A stretch of DNA of 64,000 bases from Planobacterium oryzisoli (GTDB lineage: Bacteria > Bacteroidota > Bacteroidia > Flavobacteriales > Weeksellaceae), in the NCBI RefSeq assembly GCF_015354315.1, contig NZ_JADKYY010000010.1, forward strand, positions 21,844 to 85,843, written 5' to 3'. Of the stretch, positions 55,007 through 63,965 are shown piece by piece. How positions within the stretch are numbered: position 1 is the first letter of the stretch; every line of letters begins with the position of its first letter. The translations under genes were made by a program, and so were the position numbers. The notes beneath the pieces were generated by a model. It was not told the DNA's origin and did no database searches. It saw only the letters and a program-made list of their open reading frames with translations.

Positions 55007-55115
55007 ATGAACCGACAAGTACTCAGAATCTTATATGTAACTTTATAGTGGCAAGAGTCTATGACCTTGTTTTAATTGCAACAACTCACAAAACGAACAA
55101 CAGAAATACCAGGCA

Positions 55116-56111
55116 ATGGAAAACACATACAAAAGTGCAGGAGTAGATAAAGAGGAGGGCTACCGCACAGTCGACAAAATAAAAAATGCTGTATCCCAGA
55201 CACATAATGCCAATGTGCTTAACAATTTGGGCAGTTTTGGTGCTTTCTACCAAATAGCAGGATATCGTAATCCCGTTTTGGTTTCAGGAACCGATGGAGT
55301 GGGGACCAAATTAAAAGTAGCACTTGATACCAAGAACTACAGTTCTATTGGAATTGACTGTTTTGCCATGTGTGCCAATGATATTCTCTGCCACGGCGCA
55401 AAGCCTCTATTTTTCTTGGATTATTTAGCTTGTGGTAAGCTGGATTCCGATATTGCTGCTGAAATTGTCTTGGGTATGGTGGAGGCCTGTAAGGACAACG
55501 AGTGTGCACTTATAGGTGGCGAAACTGCAGAAATGCCTGGAATGTACCAGCCCGGTGACTATGATGTCGCAGGATTTTGTGTGGGAATTGTAGAGAAAGA
55601 GGATATTATCGATGGTTCCATCATAAAAGAGGGCGACAAAATTATTGCGCTCCCTAGTTCAGGATTCCATTCCAACGGTTTTTCTCTAGTACGTAAAGTA
55701 TTTCCGGATTTTAATGAAGAGTTTGAAGGACAACCGATCCATGAATCCCTACTGATACCGACGGCATTATACTACAACCAGATAAAGAAATTGCAGAGTG
55801 AGATGCGCATTAGTGGTTTGGCGCATATCACCGGAGGTGGATTGATTGAAAATGTACCGCGGGTAATTCCACAGGGATTGTGCGCCCACATTAAAGAAAA
55901 AGCCATAAGGGTACCGAGCATCATGCTGGAACTTGAACGCAGAGGAAAGGTAGCGCGCTTAGAGATGCATGGTACGTTTAATATGGGAGTAGGCATGGTA
56001 GTAGTATTGGATGCCTCGCTAGAGGAAAGATGTTTGGAGCTGCTACCGGAAAGTTATACTATAGGGGAAATCACTAAAGGACAAGACAAGATAAAACTTG
56101 TGATGGATTAA
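55116..56111 (+). CDS. purM: Phosphoribosylformylglycinamidine cyclo-ligase
   Basis: PurM closes the imidazole ring to give AIR in purine synthesis, using ATP. The 331-aa protein shows SGTDGVGTKLKVA, DCFAMCANDILCHGAKPLFF, CALIGGETAEMPGMY, ALPSSGFHSNGFSLVRKV and LAHITGGGLIENVPRV, all family blocks. It starts the purM-N-H-D-guaA run; purN follows after three bases, so purM and purN share a transcript. A TAACTTTA box at 55038-55045 may be its promoter. Confidence 0.95.
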   Translation: MENTYKSAGVDKEEGYRTVDKIKNAVSQTHNANVLNNLGSFGAFYQIAGYRNPVLVSGTDGVGTKLKVALDTKNYSSIGIDCFAMCANDILCHGAKPLFFLDYLACGKLDSDIAAEIVLGMVEACKDNECALIGGETAEMPGMYQPGDYDVAGFCVGIVEKEDIIDGSIIKEGDKIIALPSSGFHSNGFSLVRKVFPDFNEEFEGQPIHESLLIPTALYYNQIKKLQSEMRISGLAHITGGGLIENVPRVIPQGLCAHIKEKAIRVPSIMLELERRGKVARLEMHGTFNMGVGMVVVLDASLEERCLELLPESYTIGEITKGQDKIKLVMD

Positions 56112-56114
56112 CAG

Positions 56115-56690
56115 ATGGCAAGCGCAAAGATTACAGTACTTGTGTCGGGATCGGGCACAAACTTACAACGGTTAATGGATGTGTTCTCTCAGGGAATTAT
56201 CCCTAATGCTGAAATAAACTTAGTAGTAGCCGACCGTCCTTGTCTGGGACTAGAAAGGGCCAAAAATGCAGGAATTCCCACGGTTATGCTGACCCGCGGA
56301 GAATCACTTTCTAGACAGTTGTTGGAGGTGGTTCCTCAAGAAACTTCTTTAATTGTTCTGGCAGGCTTTCTGTCCATTCTAAGTGAGGAGTTCATTTCCC
56401 GATTTGAGAATAAAATTATAAATATTCACCCCTCCTTACTTCCTAAATACGGAGGTAAGGGGATGTGGGGTATAAAGGTGCACGAGGCCGTAATAGAAAA
56501 TAAAGAAAAATACACCGGTGCGAGTGTACATTATGTAACAGAAGGCATAGACACTGGAGAGGTCATCGTGCAGAAATCACTAAAAATAATGCCGGGTGAG
56601 AGCGCCGAACAACTCGCAAAAAGGGTTCTGGAACTGGAATACGAAATTCTTCCCGAAGCAGTTGCAAAAGTATTGAATTCAATGTGTTAA
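56115..56690 (+). CDS. purN: Phosphoribosylglycinamide formyltransferase
   Basis: PurN formylates GAR using 10-formyl-tetrahydrofolate. The 191-aa protein has VLVSGSGTNLQRLMD at the N-terminus (phosphate loop), LAGFLSILSEEF, NIHPSLLPKYGGKGMWGIKV with the catalytic Asn and His, and VTEGIDTGEVI with the catalytic Asp. Normal length. It is three bases behind purM; purH starts 28 bases further on. Confidence 0.95.
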   Translation: MASAKITVLVSGSGTNLQRLMDVFSQGIIPNAEINLVVADRPCLGLERAKNAGIPTVMLTRGESLSRQLLEVVPQETSLIVLAGFLSILSEEFISRFENKIINIHPSLLPKYGGKGMWGIKVHEAVIENKEKYTGASVHYVTEGIDTGEVIVQKSLKIMPGESAEQLAKRVLELEYEILPEAVAKVLNSMC

Positions 56691-56718
56691 TTAGGAATTT
56701 ACCATATAGCAAATTACT

Positions 56719-58233
56719 ATGAAAAAAAGAGTACTTATAAGCGTGTCAGACAAATCCAACTTAGTGGAATTTGCTCGCTTTCTTGTCAACCATGGATACG
56801 AAATAATCTCTACTGGAGGAACGTTTCAACATCTTCAAAATGAAGGTTTAGAGGTGATTTCCATAGACGAAGTTACAGAGTTTCCTGAAATGCTTGACGG
56901 CAGGGTAAAAACATTACATCCAAAGATCCATGGAGGCCTCTTAGCCTTAAGAGAGAATAAGGAGCATATGCAAACAGTACAGAGCTATGGTATTGAATTG
57001 ATTGATATGGTCGTGGTTAATCTCTATCCCTTCTTTGAGAATGCGGCAAAGAATATTTCCTTGGAAGAGAAAATCGAATTCATAGATATAGGAGGTCCTT
57101 CGATGCTACGTTCAGCAGCAAAGAACTACCAAAGCGTTACGGTTGTAACCGACACCTCAGATTACCAGACGATAATGGAAGAAATTTCTAGAGAAGGTCA
57201 CACCTTACTTCCCACAAGACGCGCTCTGGCGGGTAAAGTTTTTAATCTGACCTCTGCGTACGATGCAGCTATTGCAAGGCTGTTGGTGGACGAACCCTAT
57301 CCTGAGTATCTCAACGCATCGTACCGCAAAGTAACTGAACTACGCTACGGAGAGAATCCGCAACAATCTGCAGCCTATTATGTTGCAACCGACCAGAAGG
57401 GTGCAATGAAAGACTTTAAGCAACTGGGCGGTAAAGAGCTATCCTTTAATAATTTAAGGGACATGGATTTGTGTTGGAAAGTGGTGCAAGAATTTAAAGA
57501 AGATTTGGCATGCTGCGCTGTTAAACACTCCACTCCGTGCGGTGTTGCCATTGGAGATACACCGCTGCAAACCTATCATAGAACCTACGAATGTGATCCC
57601 GTATCCATTTTTGGAGGCATTGTTGCTATGAATTATCAAGTAGACCTAGAAACTGCACAAGAGCTGAATAAGACGTTCCTGGAAATCGTTATGGCTCCAG
57701 AGTTTTCTCAGGATGCATTGGAAGAGTTAAAAACGAAGAAGAACCTTCGCATAATACAAATTACTGCTCCATTAAGTGATAGGTATACCTGGGTGAAAAT
57801 AGACGGGGGAATCCTGGTGCAAGAGAATGATACGGGTTTTTCTTCAACTATCGAGGTGAAAACCGTATTCCAACCTACAGCATCCCAGCTATCGGCCCTT
57901 ATATTTTCCCAGCGAGTCGTGAAATATGTCAAGAGTAATGCTATTGTGGTTTCCAACGGAACACAGGCACTGGGAATTGGCGGCGGACAAGTGAACAGGA
58001 TCTGGGCTACGAAACAAGCTATAGAGAGGGCGAAGGAGAAATTTTCAGGGGATTTGGTTCTGGCATCGGATGCGTTTTTCCCTTTCCGCGATGTGGTGGA
58101 TTATTGTGCGCAGCAGGGTATTAAAGCCATCATACAACCGGGCGGTAGTATGCGCGATGAAGAAAGTGTCGAAGCCGCCAACGAGCATGGAATTCCAATG
58201 TTGTTCACAGGTACACGCCATTTTCTGCATTGA
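56719..58233 (+). CDS. purH: Bifunctional AICAR transformylase/IMP cyclohydrolase
   Basis: PurH carries out the last two steps to IMP. The N-terminal MGS-like IMP cyclohydrolase shows LISVSDKSNLVEFARFL, EVTEFPEMLDGRVKTLHPKI and HGGLLALR; the C-terminal transformylase has ELRYGENPQQSAAYY, the CAVKHSTPCGVAIG active-site Lys-His, and SDAFFPFRD. It is 504 aa, the usual size. It belongs to the purine run; the next gene purD has its own promoter box. Confidence 0.96.
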   Translation: MKKRVLISVSDKSNLVEFARFLVNHGYEIISTGGTFQHLQNEGLEVISIDEVTEFPEMLDGRVKTLHPKIHGGLLALRENKEHMQTVQSYGIELIDMVVVNLYPFFENAAKNISLEEKIEFIDIGGPSMLRSAAKNYQSVTVVTDTSDYQTIMEEISREGHTLLPTRRALAGKVFNLTSAYDAAIARLLVDEPYPEYLNASYRKVTELRYGENPQQSAAYYVATDQKGAMKDFKQLGGKELSFNNLRDMDLCWKVVQEFKEDLACCAVKHSTPCGVAIGDTPLQTYHRTYECDPVSIFGGIVAMNYQVDLETAQELNKTFLEIVMAPEFSQDALEELKTKKNLRIIQITAPLSDRYTWVKIDGGILVQENDTGFSSTIEVKTVFQPTASQLSALIFSQRVVKYVKSNAIVVSNGTQALGIGGGQVNRIWATKQAIERAKEKFSGDLVLASDAFFPFRDVVDYCAQQGIKAIIQPGGSMRDEESVEAANEHGIPMLFTGTRHFLH

Positions 58234-58265
58234 TCGAACACCTTTCAATCCGCAGGAAATTTATT

Positions 58266-58273
58266 TAAATTTG
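58266..58273 (+). promoter_or_regulatory. -7 promoter box for purD
   Basis: TAAATTTG matches TAnnTTTG exactly, 37 bases before the purD ATG. Confidence 0.5.
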
Positions 58274-58310
58274 TAATTATAACTATAACAATACCTATAC
58301 AAGATAGACT

Positions 58311-59549
58311 ATGAAAATACTACTAGTGGGAGATGGCGGCAGAGAATCCGCTCTGGCAATCAAATTACATGCGGACAAAAGAGTCAGCAAAATGTACTTC
58401 GCAAAAGGTAATGCAACGACGGAAAAACTGGGTACCAATATAGCGCACCGAAGTGTTGCTGAACTTTGCGATTTTGCACAGCGGGAACAGATTGATCTCA
58501 CCATTGTTGGGCCGGAGGCTACACTAGTAGATGGTATAGTGGATGAGTTTAATGCCAAGGGACTCAAGATATTTGGTGCCAAGCAGCGTGCTGCAACCCT
58601 GGAAGGAAGCAAGGCTTTTTCTAAGAAGTTTATGCAGACGTACGGCATTAAAACGGCAACAGCCAAAGTTTTCGATGCCTATGCCAAGGCACAGGATTAT
58701 ATACGCCACCATAGTTATCCTCTAGTTATTAAGGCTAGCGGTCTTGCCAGCGGTAAGGGCGTGGTGATTTGTGAGAATCTGGAACAGGCTGAGGCAACCA
58801 TTCACGATTTTATGATTCGTCGTATCCACGGTGATGCGGGTATCCAGGTAATCGTAGAGGAGTACCTTCAAGGATTCGAGGCATCTATCATAGCTTTTTC
58901 CAACGGTAAGAATATTTTTCCTTGTATTCCTGTAAAGGACTATAAAAAAGTAGGAAAAGGAGATACAGGCGCTAATACCGGCGGTATGGGCAGTGTGGCT
59001 CCTAGTCCTGAATTTACGGCGGAACATATGGCGGATTTTGAGAAGAACATTCTCGCTCCCACCCTCAAAGGTTTGGAACAGGAACTGCTTGAATTCAAAG
59101 GATTTATATTTTTCGGTTTGATGGTCACCAGAAACGGATGTTACCTGCTGGAGTATAATATGAGAATGGGAGACCCCGAAACGCAGGTCATTCTTCCCCT
59201 GCTTGAAAACAATCTCTTAGATTTAATCTTGGACTGTATGGAAGGAAAGGAAATAGAACTTCGGTTTTCAGATAAAAAAGCGGTTTGTCTGGTAATGTGT
59301 TCGGGAGGTTATCCAAGAAACATTGAAACTGGATTTGAAATAAAAGGATTGGATAAAGTGCAGCATAGCCAGATCCTCTTTGCAGGAGCGTCGTACCGGG
59401 GTGAGCGCATTGTGACCACTGGCGGTAGGGTATTAAACTTAGTTGCAACGGCGGATTCGTATGAGAAGGCCCGTGAAATGGTTTATGCAGATGCGCTTCC
59501 GGTGCACTTTGACTACGGATTCTATCGGGAAGATATAGCAAAGTTTTAA
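58311..59549 (+). CDS. purD: Phosphoribosylamine-glycine ligase
   Basis: PurD makes GAR from phosphoribosylamine, glycine and ATP. The 412-aa ATP-grasp enzyme begins MKILLVGDGGRESALA (phosphate loop), has VGPEATLVDGIVD, PLVIKASGLASGKGVVIC, EEYLQGFEASIIA, DTGANTGGMGSVAPSPEF and EYNMRMGDPETQVILPLL. Normal length. It is separated from guaA by 75 bases and from purH by 77, with a promoter box ahead. Confidence 0.95.
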   Translation: MKILLVGDGGRESALAIKLHADKRVSKMYFAKGNATTEKLGTNIAHRSVAELCDFAQREQIDLTIVGPEATLVDGIVDEFNAKGLKIFGAKQRAATLEGSKAFSKKFMQTYGIKTATAKVFDAYAKAQDYIRHHSYPLVIKASGLASGKGVVICENLEQAEATIHDFMIRRIHGDAGIQVIVEEYLQGFEASIIAFSNGKNIFPCIPVKDYKKVGKGDTGANTGGMGSVAPSPEFTAEHMADFEKNILAPTLKGLEQELLEFKGFIFFGLMVTRNGCYLLEYNMRMGDPETQVILPLLENNLLDLILDCMEGKEIELRFSDKKAVCLVMCSGGYPRNIETGFEIKGLDKVQHSQILFAGASYRGERIVTTGGRVLNLVATADSYEKAREMVYADALPVHFDYGFYREDIAKF

Positions 59550-59624
59550 ATTTAAGTATGCACAGGACGCTTCAGCGCGGACTTTAAGATCGATATAGTA
59601 CTAACTTATTGAAATATATATAAT

Positions 59625-61154
59625 ATGCACAACGGTATACTCGTTTTGGACTTTGGATCCCAGTATAACCAACTGATTGGTAGAAGAATTAGGGAAATGG
59701 AAGTCTATAGCGAGATTGTTCCTTTTGACACACCACTTGAGACCATTTTGTCAAAAAAACCTGCAGGAATTGTACTTTCCGGTGGTCCCAGTTCAGTTAA
59801 CTCACCTGATGCCCATTTGGTGGATCCAGCACTTTTCGAACTGGGTATTCCTATTTTGGGAATATGTTACGGAATGCAGCTTACTGCGCATATTCTCGGC
59901 GGAAAAGTAGTGAAGGGCAGTAAGGGAGAGTATGGCAAAAGTGAATTTGAAATAGTTCGTAGTAACCCGCTCTTTACAGGGGTTTCTAGACATTCACAGG
60001 TTTGGATGAGTCATTTTGACGAAGTAGAAACTGTTCCAGAGGGATTTGAAATATCAGGTAGAAGTGGCGTAATCGCCGCTATGGCCAATGAGAAAAAAAA
60101 GATTTTTTGTATTCAGTTCCATCCGGAAGTTACCCACACCGCGGAAGGTTGGAAAATGCTGGAAAATTTTGTAGAGAATATCTGTAGAGCAGAAAAAAAC
60201 TGGAAGCTCACCGGATACATAGAACGCACCATTGAGGAAATTCGCACAAAAGTAGGTTCGGATAAAGTAATCCTAGGACTCTCAGGTGGTGTAGATTCCT
60301 CCGTTGCGGCGGTCCTTATACATAAAGCCATCGGAGATCAACTGCAGTGTATTTTTGTGGATACTGGTCTATTGCGACTTGATGAAGGACGAAAAGTCAT
60401 GGAAAATTACGGGGAGCATTTCCATATGAAGATTGATATGGTGGATGCTGCCGATCGTTTTCTCGACAAATTAAAGGGTGTTAGTGATCCGGAAGAGAAA
60501 AGAAAAATAATAGGAAAGGAATTTGTAGCAGTATTTGATGAGGAGGCACACAAGTTTGAAGGTGCTCGTTTCCTAGCTCAAGGTACCATTTATCCGGACG
60601 TCATTGAAAGTCAATCAGTAAAGGGGCCTTCGGCAGTTATCAAATCCCATCACAATGTGGGTGGCCTTCCAGAAGAAATGAAAATGGAATTGCTGGAACC
60701 CCTTAGAGAACTTTTCAAGGACGAAGTGCGTAAAGTAGGAGAAGAATTGGGGATTGCACACCACTTAGTCTACCGACATCCTTTCCCTGGGCCTGGACTA
60801 GGAATCCGGATTTTGGGGGAAGTGGACCGTGAAAAAGTTGCAATCCTTCAAAAAGCAGACGACATATTCATCGAGGAACTGTACAAAAACAAGTTATACG
60901 AAACCGTATCACAAGCTTTTGTAGTGCTGCTTCCAGTTAAGTCTGTTGGGGTAATGGGCGATGAGCGTACCTACGAATATACGTGTGTAGTGCGCAGTGC
61001 CAATACGATTGATTTTATGACCGCTACGTTTAGTAAGTTACCTTGGGACTTCTTGGAAAAAGTTTCCAACCGAATTATTAATGAAGTTCAGGGTATTAAT
61101 CGAGTAGCCTATGATATCTCAAGTAAGCCACCTGCTACCATTGAGTGGGAGTAG
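59625..61154 (+). CDS. guaA: GMP synthase (glutamine-hydrolysing)
   Basis: GuaA aminates XMP to GMP. The 509-aa protein has an N-terminal glutamine amidotransferase with Cys81 in GICYGMQ and FHPEVTHT, a PP-loop ATP pyrophosphatase with LGLSGGVDSSVAA, and a C-terminal dimerisation domain ending ISSKPPATIEWE. Length is usual. Its terminator, at 61172-61220, also holds the probable start of the next gene. Confidence 0.96.
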   Translation: MHNGILVLDFGSQYNQLIGRRIREMEVYSEIVPFDTPLETILSKKPAGIVLSGGPSSVNSPDAHLVDPALFELGIPILGICYGMQLTAHILGGKVVKGSKGEYGKSEFEIVRSNPLFTGVSRHSQVWMSHFDEVETVPEGFEISGRSGVIAAMANEKKKIFCIQFHPEVTHTAEGWKMLENFVENICRAEKNWKLTGYIERTIEEIRTKVGSDKVILGLSGGVDSSVAAVLIHKAIGDQLQCIFVDTGLLRLDEGRKVMENYGEHFHMKIDMVDAADRFLDKLKGVSDPEEKRKIIGKEFVAVFDEEAHKFEGARFLAQGTIYPDVIESQSVKGPSAVIKSHHNVGGLPEEMKMELLEPLRELFKDEVRKVGEELGIAHHLVYRHPFPGPGLGIRILGEVDREKVAILQKADDIFIEELYKNKLYETVSQAFVVLLPVKSVGVMGDERTYEYTCVVRSANTIDFMTATFSKLPWDFLEKVSNRIINEVQGINRVAYDISSKPPATIEWE

Positions 61155-61171
61155 TATAAAACCCGCAACTA

Positions 61172-61220
61172 AAAGGTCCCTCTGCGCATTGGAACAATCG
61201 CGCCGAGGGACTTTTTGTTT
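61172..61220 (+). terminator. Terminator of guaA, overlapping the start of the L,D-transpeptidase gene
   Basis: GTCCCTC (61176-61182) pairs with GAGGGAC (61205-61211), flanked by A and T tracts, with inner pairing GCGCATT/AATCGCGC. T residues follow. The loop contains the TTG proposed as the next start. Confidence 0.75.
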
Positions 61221-62109
61221 AAAATGTGTCATAGTACTGTTATTCTTTGTAATACTTAGCTTTTCTACTATCGGGTGCGTCTCGTTATCAGCTGGAAATA
61301 GTATAATCCAATCACCAAATAGCAGTATAGCAACAGAAAGTGCCTCTGGATTCCAGACCGATACAGCAGACGTAGAGCTAGAAACTATTCCTTTACCCTT
61401 CACAGCTACAGAAAAGAAGGAGTTTTGGAAGGATTTAATGACTAAGTACAACTCTAAGGAATTTGGAAATATCTTCGCACTAAACCGTATTGATTTTGCG
61501 CATCGTTATGCCGTGAATTCACTTGTTGTTCCAAGAGATTCTTGGAGTTCTTTTTTGCAACTCGCCCCTTTTCCCATCCAAGTGGAAAGTCTTATTGATA
61601 TTGAGAAGATCGTTGTTTTCTCTTACCGCTTACATGCGTTCGCAGTATACAACCACGGTACACTGCTACGTTGGGGTCCTACCAGTATGGGCAAAAAATC
61701 TACTCCCAGTCCCACGGGACTTTTCTCAGTCAATTGGAAGAAGAAACTGGCTATTTCCACAGTGGATCCTAGTTGGAAGTTGCCATGGAATGTTAATATA
61801 CATAACACCATGGGGATAGGCTGGCATCAGTATGCTTTGCCGGGCTACCATGCTTCCCATGGATGCCTTCGTCTGCTTATGGAGGATGCAGAGTGGCTGT
61901 ACGATTTTGCAGAGACTCCAAAATTCACCACCAAAGGAAAAATCAGAATGTTTGGTACCCCCGTCGTAGTGGTGGACCAAACAGATTTTATAACTAAACC
62001 TTGGCTTGCTGCTTCATCTGTCTCACAGGGAGCTTTAACGGAGCGCGAGCTTACTATTCTTGTAGACGATTACCTTTCGGAAATTAGAAAACGTTACGCA
62101 TCACAATAA
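61189..62109 (+). CDS. L,D-transpeptidase (YkuD family) lipoprotein
   Basis: A peptidoglycan or lipoprotein cross-linking enzyme. It has a signal-like stretch CVIVLLFFVILSFSTIGC, whose STIGC is a lipobox, then a linker and a YkuD domain ending with the catalytic HASHGCLRL (Cys226, with His in the same motif). Start unclear: no ATG is in frame between the guaA stop and the signal stretch. TTG 61189, in the loop of the guaA hairpin, gives a plausible signal; ATG 61111 lies in guaA, out of frame, and would add 26 non-typical residues. I choose 61189 with doubt. The stop is directly adjacent to that of the convergent membrane protein gene. Confidence 0.85.
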   Translation: MEQSRRGTFCLKCVIVLLFFVILSFSTIGCVSLSAGNSIIQSPNSSIATESASGFQTDTADVELETIPLPFTATEKKEFWKDLMTKYNSKEFGNIFALNRIDFAHRYAVNSLVVPRDSWSSFLQLAPFPIQVESLIDIEKIVVFSYRLHAFAVYNHGTLLRWGPTSMGKKSTPSPTGLFSVNWKKKLAISTVDPSWKLPWNVNIHNTMGIGWHQYALPGYHASHGCLRLLMEDAEWLYDFAETPKFTTKGKIRMFGTPVVVVDQTDFITKPWLAASSVSQGALTERELTILVDDYLSEIRKRYASQ

Positions 62110-62640
62110 TTACTTTGCTACTGTAGACTCCAAGGGAAGTAGAGTCTTGACCGCAAAATCCCTTAGTAAGGCCATTTCACGTAAAGCCTTTTTTTTTCCG
62201 ATTTGTGCAGCGAAAAATGTCAGGCCTGCCAATAAAAGTACGATCATACTTGCAGCAAGGGCCCAGCTGTACTGCTCGCTTTTTATTTGAATGCCTACGA
62301 ACCATAAAGTAATGAGCACCATCCAAAGAATACTCCAAACAAAATATAGAAACATAAAGAAAGTCCATACGGCCGAAGAAGGACCAAATATCCCACGGAT
62401 GATAGTTTGCTCACCGTGTTTTTCTGGACGTAAGGTGAGGCAGGGCTTCCAGAAAGGTGCACTCGCAGTGCGGACCTGTATTTGTGCGCTTTCGCTAGTA
62501 AGTTGGTAGATGAATTCATGAGCCCTTAGCTTTAAATGGCTGGCAAGAATTTGTTCATACTCTTTAGGTGTATAGAGGGTATAGAGTTTAAACCTCGGTC
62601 GGTTTCGGATAGAGTTTAAAGTGGCTGATTTGAATCTCAT
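62110..62640 (-). CDS. Small membrane protein of unknown function
   Basis: Not recognised. A 176-aa protein with a basic N-terminal soluble region (~1-85) and two central hydrophobic helices (TFFMFLYFVWSILWMVLITL and ALAASMIVLLLAGLTFFAAQ), then a short charged tail. The start overlaps the stop of the aspartyl protease/PDZ gene by 4 bases (ATGA) so it is co-transcribed behind it. No enzymatic motif is visible. Confidence 0.75.
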   Translation of the reverse strand: MRFKSATLNSIRNRPRFKLYTLYTPKEYEQILASHLKLRAHEFIYQLTSESAQIQVRTASAPFWKPCLTLRPEKHGEQTIIRGIFGPSSAVWTFFMFLYFVWSILWMVLITLWFVGIQIKSEQYSWALAASMIVLLLAGLTFFAAQIGKKKALREMALLRDFAVKTLLPLESTVAK

Positions 62641-63965
62641 GGCTGGTAGGGTATTGGATCTTCAAGTCGAAATTCCACTTTGCGTATTGCACCATTTGTT
62701 TCCAATTCCATAATAATCCTCTTTCCTTCTGAAGATTTGAATAGCTCATGCATACTCGATAGGGTAAACTCGCTTGCTTTCTTTCCATTTATCTTGACTA
62801 TTTTATCCCCGGCTTGTATGCCCGCAATAAAAGCAGGAGAGTCTTTACGTACACCTGCCACTGAATATTCATTGCGAAGTGTGAAGCGGTATTTAAAATC
62901 TGCTGTAGCCGTATAATGGGGTTTTTCATCGCCTGTTTGGTACCCGACTTTGGGGCTTTCAACACGTACAAGATCCTGTTGCCATGACATGCCATCGTGC
63001 TTGATATCCAGACCGCTCATATTAAAGTGGAAAGGGTCTGAAAAGTGCCGGTTAGGTTTGAGAAGAATGCGCGAGGCGGAGTAATCTATCACCACGCTAA
63101 ATCGGCGCAGTATTTCACTTCCAATTGATCCTTTGCGGCCTTCCACCAACCGAAGGTGCTGTATAGAGCTAGGGTCGGGCATGGCAGCCAGCGGTTTTTG
63201 GAGTGTAAAACCTGCTAAGGCAAGCCGGTTAATTCTGCTTCGCTTACCGTATATATCCCCATTAAATCCTCTGCCTAAAAAATCTTCGATGTTAGGTCTG
63301 TTGTATTGAAATCCCTCTATAAGGGCAGGAAACAGCCATACGGCATCACTGTTTCCAAGGTCTATCAGCATTTTTGAATCGCTCCCTCCACTGGACTGAA
63401 ACACTTGAGCATAGACGTAGGGTTTGTTTAGTTCGATGGATAGTGGCGCAACACTGTAGCGCTTTTCCCCTCTTAGTTTAGCTAAAGATGGGTAGACGGT
63501 AATTTTCTTTTTAATGTAATCAATTTTGATCTGATGGTTTTTGAAGAAATGATAGCCTAAAATGCCATTCACTTCAATTCCTACATGGGATGAGAAGTTA
63601 AAGGATTCGTTTAGAATAATGTAAATTCGGTGCGCATTGTCTGTAAAATCTTTACCGACTGTCACACGGTTATTGATTGCAAGCAAACCTTCAATATCGG
63701 TGTTTTCACCCAGTCCAGAGAATTTCATTTTCTCGACATCGTTAAAGTCCACTTCCTTATTTTCCAGACTAAAAAGAAGTGTTTCATTGACTCCCGAATC
63801 GAGCAAAAAAGTTAAGGTAACTCCATTGACCTGAACAGGAAGAAATATTAAATTGTTAATAAGTTTAAAATCCAGGGAGATTGGTTTGTTCTCTGGCAAT
63901 TTAAATCCCTCCTGACTTTTAACCAAGGAAAACGTAAGTAGCAAAACAACCAGTAGGGATTTCAT
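62637..63965 (-). CDS. Exported aspartyl protease with PDZ domain
   Basis: A 442-aa protein with a signal peptide (residues 1-17, ending VKSQ; start at 63965 chosen over an earlier ATG at 63998 which adds 11 atypical residues). Two retropepsin-like halves follow: FLLDSGVNETLLF (~60) with the Asp-Ser-Gly site, and MLIDLGNSDAVWL (~198), where the second site is D-L-G rather than D-[ST]-G. A PDZ domain lies near the C-terminus (AGVRKDSPAFIAGIQAGDKI, KINGKKASEF). This layout is common in Bacteroidetes; the substrate is unknown. The altered second site may make it weak or specialised. Confidence 0.88.
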   Translation of the reverse strand: MKSLLVVLLLTFSLVKSQEGFKLPENKPISLDFKLINNLIFLPVQVNGVTLTFLLDSGVNETLLFSLENKEVDFNDVEKMKFSGLGENTDIEGLLAINNRVTVGKDFTDNAHRIYIILNESFNFSSHVGIEVNGILGYHFFKNHQIKIDYIKKKITVYPSLAKLRGEKRYSVAPLSIELNKPYVYAQVFQSSGGSDSKMLIDLGNSDAVWLFPALIEGFQYNRPNIEDFLGRGFNGDIYGKRSRINRLALAGFTLQKPLAAMPDPSSIQHLRLVEGRKGSIGSEILRRFSVVIDYSASRILLKPNRHFSDPFHFNMSGLDIKHDGMSWQQDLVRVESPKVGYQTGDEKPHYTATADFKYRFTLRNEYSVAGVRKDSPAFIAGIQAGDKIVKINGKKASEFTLSSMHELFKSSEGKRIIMELETNGAIRKVEFRLEDPIPYQP

